A DNA stretch of 64,000 nt from Hypomesus transpacificus (GCF_021917145.1 NC_061062.1:9601199-9665198); one strand, 5' to 3'. Shown: positions 50,731 to 64,000, numbered from the stretch's first letter. Program-made: numbers and translations. The notes: a model not told the origin generated them from the letters alone.

Positions 50731-53700
50731 TCGACCAGCTCTCCATCAAACCCTGGAGAGAGAGGTAGGAGGGAGAGATGAGAGAGATAAATAGAAAAAG
50801 AAAAACTAAGACAGAGACACAGAATGAGACAGTGAAATCCACATCATTCATTAGCTACAGCTCTAATTGAAATGAAAGAAAGCTTGCATCTTAATGAGTA
50901 CCAGTAAGCATCAGAATTGTACTCACGTTCAACAATGGGTTCTGAGATACCTAGAAAGAAAGAGATTACAACCAAATTAGTTTTCATTAAATTCTGTAGA
51001 CAAGTTTGTTTGCATTTAGGAAACAAACTTTATAACAGGCAAACATAGAAATTCCGATGGTGCAGGGCCACTTACATCAGAAGAGCGCTTAGAAAGGGAG
51101 GAGCCTGAGAAGGGGGAGGGGCATACGAGGCCTGTGGGAACAGTGGTCTCGAAACCTCCTCTAACTGTGACTCCTGGAGAGAAATGGAGAGAGAGAGAGG
51201 TGGAGGACAGAGAAAGAGAGAGAGTGAAATAAAAATTTAAGAGAAGAGTTATTTGCTTGAAATGTATAAATGTGATAATTAAAGTCAAATATCTAAGAGG
51301 GGTGGAAGTTTAAGCAATGCCAAACACCTCCACAAGATGTCAGTGGCAAATATAGTGCAACAGTGTGGTGTGGATCTATTTAAAATTCCAAGTATCTCTA
51401 TGTGTGTGTGTGTGTATGTGTGTCTGTGAGTCTGTGACTCGATTATCTCACAAACTGGGTATTGTATGAAGTTAAAATGCGGCAGGTGTATGGCTCAGGC
51501 CCCAAGGACATGCTGGTAAAATGTTAAGGTAAAAATGTGGGTTGGCTTTATATCCATCACCAGATAAAGCTAGCTACCTATCTGGTTGTCAGCAGCTAAC
51601 ATTAGCTAAATATACTATGCATATGCATGACAGAAGAGCAGCAGTTAGCATGATGTAATTCCAAGTTCCAACAGGATAATAGTAGAGGGAGGTATATTTT
51701 CATTAACATCTCAGTCCCCATTTTAAAAAGCCCAATTTAGTCCTAGAAATAGTCATCATGTGTATTATTGCTTCCTGCTTACACTGCCCTCAGCAGGCAC
51801 ATTCATGTCGTTCAGGAGAATGAGCGGGCTGGAGAACATGCTATAGCTTGAGGACCTGGTCTATGACCTGCTGCTTCTACTCAAGAGTAGCTTGGTGACG
51901 ACGAGTGTTAGTGTGTGTGTGTATGTGTGCGTGTAGGTCTCCACATCAGGCAACTCTTCCTGTGCTGTATCTCCCTTGCGTCATCGCACTAAATTATATA
52001 CAGAATAGGCCAGGTTAATGCAGTTAAAAGCAATGTGAAGTCTCTCTTTCTCTCTCTCTTTCTCTCTTCACCTTCTCCTCTCTCCTTTATCTCACTCGAC
52101 CTCGCCTGTTCCCTTTGCTATGCATTCCTCCCTCTCTCTTTCATATGGTTCTCTTACTCCAACCCCTCCCCTCTTTCACCTCCCACTCACTGTCCTTTGC
52201 TTTTTCCTCAAATTTTTTCCTCTCTGTCTGTCTGGCCTATGTCAAACCAAATCTTAACCACCTCCAAGCTCTCTCAGGTTAGGAAAAGAACATATTGGAT
52301 TCGGAAGGAGAGAGAGGAGCCCAATTAGATAAGAGATCTCATGGCTGATCATGAAGTTAGACACAAACCTCCCTGTAGCCATTAACCACAGATTACATGG
52401 AATATTTGGAAATAGAGGAGACTAGGAAAGAAACAGACCAGGCTGGGGTCTGGTTCACAAGACAAGCCTAAAGAAACATTTTGATTTGACAACCCCACAC
52501 ATGTTGGCAGGTGTAAGCACACACACCTTAAAACATAAAACACACAAATGAAAAAATGTAAATGTACACATGCCTCAGAGCCCACAATGGGGTGGGCTGT
52601 GTCCTTAGTTCCTCAAGAGGGATCTGTCTAAAAAGCATACATTATTCACCTGAGGAAGTGAAGTAAACCATGGAAGAAGAGAGAATATTTCCTTCTCATG
52701 TCACTGACGAGGCAAAAGAACTACCACGATCTTTCATCAGATACGGCTCCAGTATTAGGTGGTGTATATGGATTGCTGTATGTGTGTTCAGCTTAGGTTG
52801 AGAAAGCTGGCTTTAGCTGGACTTTGTCAGCAGTGCTGTCACTTTCTCTTTCTTTCTGTTACAACACTGAGTCTGCAGATCAATAAATACACACAGCCTA
52901 CACACACACACACATCTTACACACACACAAACACATCTTACACACACACACAGCCGACACACACAGCCTACACAGGCGGGTGGATCGGTTATATACAGCT
53001 ATCTGTTAGACTGTCTGCTTGCTAACTGTCCACCATGACCTCTGTCCACCATGCCCTCGATCCATCTTGCCCTTGGTTCCTCTCCATACTGGCAGGCATC
53101 ACAGCAGCTCCAACAGGTGTGTCCTGTCTGGACACTTAAGTCTAGCTGCCCACTGTCTCTACTGGTCTGGTGAGCCGCGGTGTCACAGTGGCATCTGGGA
53201 GAGGAGTCATATACTCATTCTTTCCCTCTCCATGTGAGCTGAAACTCACCAAATCTTTCTCCAACCCAAAACACACACACACAGAGTAAAGCTCCATGAC
53301 GACTGAAATACGTAAGAGGCACCATCAAGAATCATCAATAATGTCTGTGTTCATTAATAAAGTTAATAAAGTGACTCACAGTGATGTTCATTCACAAGCC
53401 AGCTATGCTTAGTAAATCCCACTGTTCTCAATCACAGTCCATCTCTGCAGCTCAGGGCACCTTTCATCACCAATGTCACACAGCTGAGGGCAGGTTGGAG
53501 GTCACGTGCTGGTCCTAATGGGTTGTCCCCCTTCTCCATGCCAGAGAAGAGCTCTGATAGTCAGGCAGCACATGAGTAGATCCCTGATATATCCACTCTT
53601 AAATAATCATATGAATATTTCGGTGAGGTGGCCTCGAACTATGCGCTGGAAATCACAGTGATCCTGCAATTTTAAAGCCCAGAGTCTTCAATTATTCAAA

Positions 53701-55200
53701 TATCATTCCTTTAACAATATTTTTCCATCACCGGGTGATTTATCCAGGTAGTAAAGTCAAGGAGTCTCTCTAGCTACTGCTAGAGAAGCACTCATGGCTG
53801 CGTGTAAGGAGAGAAACACAGCCACATCTAGGACAGACACACCACTCGCAAAAATGAACAATGGCACAGCCACAAGGTAGGGAGAGAGAGAAGAAGAAAA
53901 AAATACAACAATGTTTTCATTGTCAAATAGCCTTTAGAGGATTCAATCATACCTCCAATCATGTGACTGTCATCCCTCACTGTGCATGGGATTGGTGCTT
54001 CCGCTCAATCTGAGAGGAAGCAGTCATATGTGCAAGGAGCTCACTGGAACACCTGGGCATGATGTCTTGGTGAAGTGAATTAGTTTCAGTATAATGCACA
54101 GTAGTCTTCAAGGTGAGGACTCACTGCCTTACTCTTTGAATGTTACAGCTTTGACACACCCATGTATGAGTATGTACACACATCACGCACACATCTAACA
54201 CACACACCTCACCTGTAGAAATCACCATCAGGGGGAAAGCATCCTGGCATCCAGGTATGGACCTTCCTGCAAAGCCCTCTGGGAAAAGACAAATTACATC
54301 ATCAGCATGGACATCATCGTCAGGACTGGACTGTGACAACTCTGAGGACCAATTAAGCGACAGCATCATCTGAATAGTGGTCCTGGTTCTAGAAAGTGAC
54401 CTGTTAGTTTTGTATAGAGGGATACAGGAATGTGACTGTGTTCAGTCCAGTCATTAGTAAGTAGGACAACTTCATTTCTCTACAACCACATATAAAACTT
54501 GGTTAAGTATTATTGGTGGGATAATCAATAACGAGAAGATCAAGGTCGAAATGATGGGTGTTAGAAGTGATGTGTTTGTGTGTCTGTGAAAGAGTGAGTT
54601 TTCAAAGGCAGTTACCTATTTCACACAAAATGAAGAATGATAAATCAGCACCTAGCAGAGAGGACCATAGACTGTGTGATATACTACATCAACCACAACA
54701 TCACTTCTCTCACGTTCACTTTAACTCAATTAAGACCATGCCAGAGGTGAGGGGTGGCCGTGACAGCATGGGAACCAAGAACGGACGCTCAATGAATCCA
54801 TTCAAATCTTACCTCTCTGACTCAAGCCTCTGTATCTCAGTGTTTGAGAAGCCGTGAGTTAATCTTTTATCATTCCCGCCGGTTTGATGTTCCTCGAAAA
54901 AGGCTATGTCGCTTTAGCCCTCACTGTATTGTGCGCTGATCTGCTTGGTTAGCAGAAATGATTCCCCTGTTCATTACCGAGAGCCTCTCCTGTTCAACGG
55001 CGGTACTCTGGTCTTGCAGGCAATTCCTTTTCTCCACGTTCATCTGCTTCAAAGTGGCGAAAGGGTGTGGATTATCATCGCATCTCCCCCGTGGAAGCAG
55101 TGAAGTGAGAGACATTCATCCGGATGGAGAGTGTCACAGATCGGCATGGCTCCGTCCACAGTGCGGTTCACCGCAGGGAGTATAGCTACCGCTGCTGGTC
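50731..55200 (-). other. Region upstream of fam163a-like coding exons (probable 5' UTR introns)
   Basis: No coding exon is recognised on either strand. A minor GC increase at about 55080-55270 might mark the promoter, about 4.4 kb upstream of the ATG. Short CA and TG runs occur at about 51408 and 52900. Confidence 0.35.
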
Positions 55201-55269
55201 CCTCGGGGAAACGCAACAGTGTGGAATGGCAGTACCTTAATGGGGGTGGGGGTGGGAGCGGTTAACGCC

Positions 55270-56865
55270 AGACGCGAAACCGTTAAAGCAGGATACAATC
55301 AACGACGTCACCGTGCATACGATAAAGATAAACCAGTCATAATAATGTGTTACATAGATATCCATCTACTTTATTATTCCAGAACTAAATCATTTACTCA
55401 AACGTTTGACTGAGTAGCCAAATGGATTAAGAATCTAATAAACTGAAATAAACGTGAAAAATGTATAGGCCTAATAGGCGTATACGCCTTACCTTCACAC
55501 AATCTTAGATACTGAAAGCTTGTGTGCTAAAACACTTAAAAAGTTTTGAACCTATACTCTCGTGACGCTGGTGCTGAAATTGGGTCAGGCCTTCAGGATC
55601 GCACAGGAGGGAAGTTGATCGGCTACTTGTCGCCACTTAACTTTTAAGGTAATAGTTTCTCACAATGTTTTAATTTTTCAGCTATTGCAGTTTGTATCTT
55701 AGTCTGAATGCCGACAAAGTCTGTTCGAAATCAAAACATGATTTTGGGAAAGAAAACTACATTTCTGACTGAGTCTGGGACACATTGTAATAGCCTATAG
55801 GGATCTGCGGAGACTATGCCCCAGTCTTAGGACAATTTCTGTCTCTCGCTTTCGAGCTGTCCGGAGTCAGTTTTATGGTCGGCGATTTGATGAAGATGCG
55901 AGAGCCTGCGGGTAGCGGTTATTGCTGCTCCCACTGAATAAGGGAGTCCACACTTTACAGCAGCTTAGACGACACAGTCCACTGCCTTGATTAATTCAAA
56001 ATCTGCACCACACACACAAACCTTGCCCATCAATCTCTCTCACATGATCATAAACATGTCCATCTTTTCCTGCGTTCTCTCAGACACAGAGAAATAGTGG
56101 GATATGTAGAGAGAGAGAGAGACATGGACAGAGGCAGAGGGAGAAAGATAAGGAGTGAGAGAGGTGTCGTTTGTGTGTGGGGGTGAGAGAGAGATGGAGA
56201 GATATGTGGAGTGTGTGTGTGGGGGTGAGCAAGTTGGGGAGCAAAAGCACAACATTCTCACCGCATGACTTCAGTTCATTACTGGCTTTGCAGGCTTCCA
56301 AAAAAGAAATTAGAATGACAACAGGAATGTTAGCTCCTGGAATGTGCCGTAGCCTAGCTCCATAGTCGAACTGGCCACTAACATACTCACGATGCCCCCT
56401 GGTGGATGAAGTACCATCAACCAAGTCGCTGGGAAAAGGTAAAATAAAAGTTATAAAATAGCTACCTACCGCAACTTTACATACCGTAAAGTAAAGCAAA
56501 TTATTCGTAGCCAACACTAAAATAAAATACAGGATATCTACAATGACTAGATTGAGAATAAAGAACATTATTGCAACTACACACAATAATTCTCCATTGT
56601 GGTATGGGGGATGCTTGTGGGTTTGAAAGAGATTGCCCTTGAGAGTGATAGTGACATTACTTAAAAGTTCATGTTAACAAGATAATTGCATAATGAAATT
56701 CCTTGGTAAAATAATTGTGAAATATCCCAGAATCAGAAACGACAGCACACAATTTGTAGACTTTTTCCACATCACATAGACATTTTTATAAATGTCAACA
56801 TGTTATTATGCACCTTTGAGTTTTTATATGTATGGTTTATAAAAAAGGCACAGTAAAGCATAAAG
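55270..56865. other. Intergenic, nothing recognised
   Basis: AT-rich with a GA patch near 56108-56125. No conserved exon seen. Confidence 0.35.
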
Positions 56866-56905
56866 TTGCTTGACAGAGTAAAACATTATTTGGCAATCCC
56901 AATTC

Positions 56906-57280
56906 TTGCACTTGTCACTCCAAGCCAGCCTCAACCTACATGGTTTAACCCAGGGAAAAGATTACTACGTGGCCTCACTACAAGCCAAAGTGCACCATTC
57001 CAACCACAAAGACTTGACACAGTGTGGGACTTTGGTTGCAAGACTTTGGAACCAAGTGTTTTTCTTAACCAAGGTCATGCCCTCGCTAGTCTCTGGCGCT
57101 GAGGAGCTTGAGAAGTTCAGTTCTGTAACAAGAGCTGTAGAATATTCAATCTGGAAACAATCATACATTAACCTTGAATATTTCTCTTATACTGATATTT
57201 GGCATGGTGTTATGGAAAAGGAAGGCTACTTTCCTTTCAGATTCAGTAAGACATGGCAAACAATCTACCAGAAATATTAA
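56906..57280 (+). other. Unidentified 124-codon open frame
   Basis: Open from an ATG at 56906 to the stop at 57280, with ordinary (not low-complexity) composition: it contains 'LTQCGTLVARLWNQVFFL', 'AVEYSIWKQSYINLEYFSYT' and 'EGYFPFRFSKTWQTIYQKY'. I recognise no family. No clear promoter, acceptor or poly(A) context is present. It might be a relic of a mobile element or a lineage-specific 3' exon. Codon structure looks more protein-like than its surroundings, but this is only an impression. Confidence 0.25.
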
Positions 57281-57299
57281 AATACTTAAATCCTCTAGT

Positions 57300-59109
57300 G
57301 ATTTCAATTATTTGAGCAATAACATTTTAGCTGTACAACTTGATAGTTATCAGGCTCTAGCACCTTCTAACAGAGGGAATCATAATAAGTTTCCCTATTG
57401 GCTGCATATTATCTGTTTTTCTCTATTTACAATAAATTCTGTCCTCTGACCTTCATGCCTCCGAGAGACTTTGCCAGTGTGTTATCTGGTCATTATTGTT
57501 GCCTTGTTGAGGTGCACTTGTTGACTCTTCCCAATCAGCCAGGTGTCTAATACCCAGAATTAAGCCTGAAGTCAAAGCATTGTAGCGGAGAGTGTTACAG
57601 GTGCCTGACAATTGTGGCCCGACACATGTCACTTGCTGTATACTGACTTTTTCAAACTGTACTAACTGCTTGACCTAAGAGCACCTCACGCTTCTCTTAC
57701 CTGTACATTTGTGCTTTGCAGTACCTGCAAAACGGGCCACTTTTTGCACGTTGTATTTGATGCTATTTGAGGCTATGCTGTTGCCACGTTTTTACTGTTC
57801 CACCATGGGATTATGCAATATTGTAGTTGAGATGATGTTACTTTTGCACTGTGTATGGTAAAAATACAGACCGTTCTGTGGGACTAACCACTGACATACT
57901 GTTAGAACTGTGCCTTTCTGGGGACAAACGAGTTAAACTCTGTGTAAATTGTCTGAGATTTATGAACTCTGTATGCAAATATACACACGTTTCATAGATC
58001 CCAAGTTAGTAGCCTACTGATTGTGCATGTGAAGGAGCTTGTTGCCAAAAAGGCTTAAACTCCCATATTTTACCCTTTTATTTTAATTTGCTGTCTGGTG
58101 CCTCTTCTGGCCATGTCCCAGATTTTAAAAGACATTACACCTCAGCAGTCACTTTCCTGGTGTGACAGGTGCTACTGTCCCTTTAAGAGAAAGTAAACGA
58201 CTGCACCCAAGACATGATGCACCTGATAGGCAGCCCAAGCCTTTATCATGTATGGTGGGTAGCATTCAAACTCCATTTGTTAGTTTGAGGTGCTGTTTCC
58301 TCTGTGCCATATAGTTTAACCTCAAAACACCTTTTTGTTGAATAATTAATGCTTCTATGTTGTTTTTGCGTGCATGGTTGCTGTGTTTGTGGGGGGCAAA
58401 GTCAGGGATGGTCTTTTTCCCTTGTCGCCTGTAAGACTTAAATTTCGGCACCTTGCTCTCCCATCTTTCCCCTGTGAGGAAAGGTTATTTTGGTTCCTTA
58501 GGTTTCAGCAAGAAAACGCTTTAGAAACTGTTAAAATAAAAGTGAAACTGATACATCGTGAATCTTTATCTTTGCTTTCATTTGGTTGTTTGTTAGGTGT
58601 AACACCAACGACCACCTTGTAATGCTGAGTAAATAAGTTTGATAAGCAAGAACAAGTTAGTTGCCTAACTGGTCACTCAACAGGTCAAAAATAACATAAT
58701 TGCCAAAAAAGAAAAATGTCAAAACAAATAATGTTGAAGTCTCTTTCTTTTTGATATGCCCCTTAGAAGCTCTGTGTTCTGTTAAGTGCTGTGAGTTAAA
58801 TCATTTTTTCAATGTGTGAACTTTGATGATGCTTCATTTGATTGGCAGGTGATAAGTGAACATACTTTAAAAGCAGACTTGGTGTGGTGCTGGATGAGTC
58901 CTCGACCTGGTTTACCAAAACTGACTACCTGAACAGGATTTTTATTGTGCTACAGACTGTTGAAAAAATATGATTTTCTGTTTACCTTTGACGCATGTCT
59001 CTAGTCTTGTTCCAGGGATCAAAACCTGCTAAATGGTTTCAATAGTACAATTGTCAAACCTGTGTATTCACATTCCACTATGGAGTAACTTGCCACCTCT
59101 TTCAGAGTG
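57300..59109. other. Intergenic, nothing recognised
   Basis: AT-rich sequence without clear genes or repeats. Confidence 0.35.
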
Positions 59110-59560
59110 GAGTTTTAATTTTACATTTAAATGTATTGATTTAGCAGACGCTTTTATCCAAAGCTACTTACAAAAAAGAGCTTTACAAAAAGTGCAAAGG
59201 TCAATGATCATAAACAATGAGATACCCAAAATTGCGGGTAGCCAAAACAGGAAGCATACATTGTGAAAAGCAAATAAGTGCCAAAGGGTAAAACCAGAAG
59301 AGCATGTCGTTAAACAAATTACAATTAAACAACATGATCCTCCAAAGTGCTTACAGTGTGCCTGGAGGAAGGCAAGCAACAATAATATAATTCACAGTGT
59401 GTACAAGTAGGCCTGGTTAAATCAGTTACGACTAGCCAACAAGTTGAACAAGTCCCTCAATAAGTGTCATTGTGTTACTGGAGGAAATAAACTGATCCAA
59501 CAAATCTTAAGTACCTTTGTACTCCCTGAACAAGTACGTCATTGGCCTTTTAAGTTAAGA
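59110..59560 (-). mobile_element. L2-type LINE 3' end fragment
   Basis: It carries the tail motif TTTAGCAGACGCTTTTATCC (about 59141-59160) and then follows the same 3' UTR as the copies at 18.2 and 22.1 kb, up to 'gtactccctgaacaagtacgtc'. Only the 3' UTR remains. Confidence 0.8.
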
Positions 59561-60240
59561 GTTAAGGTAAAGACTATTGTGGTTGCTTTTCTGACCTAAT
59601 TTCCAACCATTTAAATATTTGTATCATGGTTTTCAATCAGACTATAGAAAAAAACTTTGTTTTAACATTTACTGCTTGACAATTAAAATATTTAACTAGA
59701 CACCAGTGTCATCAGTTTACAGTATTTAAGTAGCATACATTTTCAAAGGATTGTTAACACAACCTATAACTGGTAACCTGCACAACTGATGACAATCATG
59801 TAAATAAGGGTAATATTTAAGGCACAGTCCAGTAGTGAACACTGTGGGCTTATTTATTCATAGTAACAGGAAAGACAGTTAAAAATAAACAACCAGTTTT
59901 ATAATGAACTAGGCTACTTTGCAAAACAAATATCAAAGTCGGGGATTTTTGTTGTCAGAGTGGATTCATGCCCTATGGATCTATGCCCTTATTTAACTAT
60001 GGGATAGTTTTCACCTATTTTAAATTTGTGGTGTTTAAGCTACTTCACATTCCAGAATGAATGAAAACGAGTACATGCCACAGCCAGTTCATGAAAATAT
60101 TTAAAGCGTAAACAAAACCCGATCGGAGGTGCCTAATCTATTTAATAAACGCTTAATAAAAATGAATTCGTTTAGGATGAATTAGCACACTGAGACAACT
60201 AGTCCAATAGAAACAGGTCAGGCTTTATGAGAAGTAGCCT
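59561..60240. other. Region upstream of kcnk5
   Basis: AT-rich. It probably contains distal promoter sequence; no core element is clear. Confidence 0.35.
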
Positions 60241-60354
60241 ACAGCTCAGTTTACCTGTAGCGAAAAGCAGCAAATGTTGTCTCTCATGGGCGGTTCTTTG
60301 CTCTTCTCAACTTCCCTACGAAGTTCGGGAGCCCATTAGTTGTTTGAAGGAGCA

Positions 60355-60570
60355 ATGCCATTACACCGTCTGCGCACGTGGAGAGTAAACAACTGCTGCG
60401 CCGAAAAAACACGGACCTTTGTCAAACTATTAACTTTTGTGCAGTTGTGGTTTGCTTATGAGCACATCGAAACATTTTTTTGCACTATTACTCATGTTAC
60501 ATGGGGAGTTTCTGTGAATTATTTAAACAACATTTTGCGGAAGAAACAACTGAATCGATTTTTAAGTTAA
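60355..60570 (+). other. Upstream ORF (71 codons) in the kcnk5 leader
   Basis: ATG 60355 (MPLHRLRTW...) opens a frame ending 17 bases before the kcnk5 ATG. If transcription starts further upstream it would be a uORF. There is no similarity to known proteins. Confidence 0.3.
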
Positions 60571-60587
60571 ACGCATTGTGAAGAAGT

Positions 60588-60773
60588 ATGGTAGATAAAG
60601 GCCCCCTGTTAACTTCGGCGATTATTTTTTATCTGTCCATCGGGGCAGCAATATTTCAAGTTCTTGAGGAACCCAATTGGAAACTTGCATCAAAACAGTA
60701 CAGGGATCAAAAGAATAAGATCCTGGAAGATTACCCCTGTCTCACGAAAGATGACTTGGACAGAATATTAGAG
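60588..60773 (+). CDS. kcnk5: Two-pore K+ channel KCNK5 (TASK-2) type, first coding exon (3' partial)
   Basis: Sixty-two codons run from ATG 60588 (MVDKGPLLTSAIIFYLSIGA) to the phase-0 donor TTAGAG|gtatga. The sequence 'AIFQVLEEPNWKLA' and 'YPCLTKDDLDRILE' matches the TM1 and first extracellular cap of KCNK5/TASK-2, an alkaline-activated leak channel of the plasma membrane. The exon end falls where the human exon 1 ends (before 'VVSDAAG'). The pore exons are not found before 64000, so intron 1 exceeds 3.2 kb and the rest of the gene is outside the window. KCNK16/17 relatives are less similar in this segment. Confidence 0.9.
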
Positions 60774-63700
60774 GTATGAAATTACACTATATGACACGGT
60801 TACGTTGAAATGCAAACCACACGTCTTGAATCACAATTGTTCAAACATAACATTTTAATTGTCACAGAAGGCATTGTTTTTGCTTTGTGTTTCCAATCAA
60901 TTGTTCCTTTGCTCGTGTTCAGTCTCTGTCAGTGTTGTCACCACTGTGAGATCTTGAGTTCAGGAAACAACTTTTCCGACTTGGATCATTATGCCATAGT
61001 TTCATATACAGATCTATAGAAACTTTACGCAACAAAGTGCATAACAGGGTTTTAGGATGAACTCATTATTCATGCTTCAAATGGGTCAATAAGTAGGCTT
61101 ATTTATAACAGACACTATGGATGTCTCCTCACCTACGTCCAGATGCCAGGATTCTGTCATTAAAACGCAGTCTCGGTACAGTACTGCACAATCTCTATGC
61201 ATTGGACACACCATATCTGACCATATCAGTGATGTTGTACACATAACACAAAGCTCATGTGCTGCTGCTGAGAGAACCGTGGACATGTACAAGGCAGTTG
61301 CTTTAATAAGATTAAAGATCATTACTAAGGTTCAATTCTGAGTAACTGCAGCCACCCAGATTTTGTCAAATGCAACATGTATGCAACAAATGTATACAAT
61401 TGGGTGCAATGCTATGAGTTCGACTGTAGGACTATCTTTATTTAACCTTGTGGATCAGTCTTTAAACATTTCACAGTGTTCAAGTAGAGAAGATTTTATG
61501 TCGTGTGATGCTGCTGTATGTCCTAAAGCCAAAGGCCTATAGCAGTGTCATTGACCCCTGTCTGTCAGCAGTGTGCTCACACACATGAGTCAAGTTTTAA
61601 TGATCATTTCATTACACAGGTCTCATAAGAGCTTTCCTTCAACATAACTCATTATTGATAATAATGGAATCTCAAGCAACAACTTCACTTTTAATTTAAC
61701 TTTATCTGACCTGTACCTTCATTTGTTTTAAGGATTGAAGTTGTAGAAGAACATACACAATGTTACTTTGCACATACACAGTGGGTACTTTGAGCTGTGC
61801 TAAATACAGACCATTTGTATACTGACCACACCAATACTGTTCCCGATTGGTGTACTTTCTGTGGGCACTATTTGGATGCTTTGGATAAAAGTGTCTGCTA
61901 AATGAATAACATGTTCATTCATTCATATTCAGCTCTTTTGGGAAGAGTGTGTCAGACCCCAAAAGTAGCATGTCTTGACATGTTCTCCTCTCTTTCTTCA
62001 ACATGTATTGAGGCTTTGGGGAGATTCATGAACAGTACCACCCTCCTTCCATTTGGTGTTAGATAATGAAGTGGTATGCACAATGCCTTCTCTTCCACCA
62101 CCATTGCAAGTTCTTTTGTGGGTATGTGAATAGAGGGGACAGGAGGGGAATGGTTGAAAAAGGGGGGTTTCTTTTGTTACAGAGTGCTATGTGGCAGTTG
62201 TCAGAGCTGTTTTCCATATTGATTTGTTGAGGGACACCTGTTATCTTATTGACTATCACTTCATCTCAAGCTGTATATGTAATCACCACCATGAGTCAAC
62301 CCACATTGACATAATTGTTTATGTATTTATTTACACTTTCATGCAATCTGTGATGCACCATTTGTGCAAATAGAAAGTACAACAGACACTCAAGGATCAG
62401 AAGTGTGTAGTTCAAAGGGTATTTCAGTGGTCATGTAATGGTCTGCAACTTTGAGGTATTGTCTTGTCTCGTCATGACCTCCATGCGGTGGGACCCACAT
62501 ATGCAGAGATCACCAAACCATCACCTATTCTTTGAAGTAGCATTTTAGCAGAAGAACTCAAATAACTAGCCAGGACAAGGGTGAGCACTCGGACTGCTGT
62601 AAAATTTCAGATTAGTAGGCATGCCACGTGACCTCCTAAATCCCGTCACCGGTTAGCACCTTTATTGCTCTTGAAGGTCGAAGGGCACACCTTAATAGTC
62701 TTGCCAGTTTTAACTGTTGTTATCATATGTACATAGTCTGTTACAGATTGCTAAAGGCACTTGAAGATCCAAAGGTATAAACAAAAGTTTATTTATAGAA
62801 ATATGTTTTAGACCCGATACTGATAATAGATTTTCAAGGACATTCAGTAAATGCAGACTTTAAGATGACTTGCCTTTTATGGCTTGTATATGTTACAAAA
62901 TGTGTTTCTGTAGCACACTGTTGACTACTTCTCTGATCCCACCATCTTCAAACTGACCCAGCTGAGCAGATGAGTCATTTTTGCCTTTAAGTATGACATT
63001 AGGTCCACTTTTTAAGTTATCATCTGTTCTCAGCATCCAGCCTTAATGGCTGTCCCTTTGAGAGTGGAATAAAACACTGCTCATGTGTGTCAACTGTGTA
63101 GCTGATAAGTTTGCGTGTGCCATTGTGGTTTTGTTGCTCTCTGGTTATCAGTGTAGCAAACCTGCACTTTCAGAAGCCTAATAACACTAATGCCATTTTA
63201 CCTCTGTTTACAGCAATTTAGTTAGCGGCAGCAATATTAAATCCAAGAATAACCTTTAAAGGATTAGGCTATTCTGCATGTAAAGACTAACTTCAGAAAT
63301 GGCAGCTGTTTCTGGACTACCTCTGCATAAAACTTTGATTTAAATATCTCTTTCAGAATATCTGCATTTTTGCCCAATTTGGCCAATTTGCATCTTCGTG
63401 CTCTCTAGGTTCTTGAGATAATAGATCCACAGACAGAGATTCCTGCCTTTATGGTTAGATAAGAGTGATGTTATGAGAGAGCCTTAAGTCAGGGTTCTCT
63501 CTAACAAGTTTCTCTTAAGTGTCATTATGACTTCTTTATTAAAAAAACAACCAACAATCAGTAGGTTCTTGGAGAAGGCCTACATTTAAGCTCAGTCTAG
63601 TTTTGACAGTAGTGATCTGCTGAGTGAAGAATTGCATGACAGTGCAAACTTCCAAATTGCTGAGCTATGCATTAGTCATGCCTGTGAAGCAAAGCACGCA

Positions 63701-64000
63701 CACACCAAACACATACTTACTTTGACTTACTTCATTTTTACAGTCCTGTTTTAACACCTTACTCAGGGTTAATGACGCTTTTCCAACCAAAGGACTTAAA
63801 GTTCTCCAGTGAATTAAATTCACACTGGAAACTTGCATACACTTCCTTTCATGTTTAGTTGTGTCTGTGTTCTCGATCTTTGTTTAAGGCTAGATCAGGG
63901 ACAAAAGCATACTTGTGGTATATTCTTAAATCTAAAGCCACTAAAATCCACATTATAGGCAGGATGGCAGTTATTTGGCAGTTGTTGTCAGTCTCATGGA
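60774..64000 (+). other. kcnk5: Start of kcnk5 intron 1
   Basis: AT-rich with no recognisable exon. A reverse-oriented L2 tail scrap lies at 61860-61905. Confidence 0.6.
61860..61905 (+). repeat. L2 LINE 3' tail scrap
   Basis: 'ggataaaagtgtctgctaaa' is the inverse of the L2 tail motif seen at 22130 and 59141, so this piece lies in the opposite direction. Confidence 0.6.

Noticed and set aside
61000-64000. Search for the second kcnk5 exon (VVSDAAG..., first pore loop TIGYG)
   Set aside because: No match in any frame. The exon must lie beyond the window.

Overview
The window is vertebrate nuclear DNA, almost certainly from a teleost fish. Its genes have many short GT-AG exons and long introns. 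It is rich in CA/GA microsatellites, carries fish-type LINE-2 3' ends (the 'TTTAGCAGACGCTTTTATCC' tail), hAT-type MITEs and tRNA-derived SINE fragments, and its genes match fish members of vertebrate families. No prokaryotic, viral or plasmid features were seen. Exon borders were placed by hand from splice sites, reading phase and family similarity. The species cannot be named from sequence alone.

Layout. (1) 1-1356, + strand: the last three exons of utp25 (diexf), a ribosome-biogenesis factor. (2) 2185-9343, + strand: an SLC7 amino-acid-transporter light-chain locus. Three tandem, intronless, intact exons each encode an alternative N-terminal half (TM1 to about TM6) and each end in a phase-0 splice donor. 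One shared set of five exons encodes the C-terminal half. This UGT1A/protocadherin-like layout is the most striking feature. (3) 10362 to about 17750, - strand: keap1 (b-type), the sensor of the Nrf2 pathway, in 11 coding exons. (4) 17.8-27.3 kb: gene-poor and repeat-rich. It holds two 5'-truncated L2 LINEs, a second LINE whose reverse-transcriptase coding sequence has expanded into a 38-bp minisatellite with higher-order structure, a tRNA-Cys-like remnant and long microsatellites. (5) 27326-34903, + strand: crlf1. (6) 36969-38982, + strand: an ODF3/CIMAP family gene. (7) 41997-39215, - strand: an ebi3-like secreted cytokine-receptor subunit with an extra Ig domain. (8) 46437-42684, - strand: a short RABGAP1L-type coiled-coil gene without a TBC domain. 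(9) 50730-49915, - strand: fam163a-like. (10) 55-60 kb: intergenic, with one unidentified ORF and an L2 fragment. (11) 60588-60773, + strand: the first coding exon of a kcnk5-type two-pore K+ channel whose remainder lies beyond the window.

There is no operon-like logic, but two relations stand out. crlf1 and the ebi3-like gene both encode soluble subunits that pair with IL-6/IL-12 family cytokines; they lie about 4.3 kb apart with only the odf3-like gene between them, and the odf3-like and ebi3-like genes converge with crossing poly(A) signals. The gene set mixes families found on human 1q (UTP25, RABGAP1L, FAM163A) and human 19p13 (KEAP1, CRLF1, EBI3, ODF3L2), regions regarded as related by ancient whole-genome duplication.
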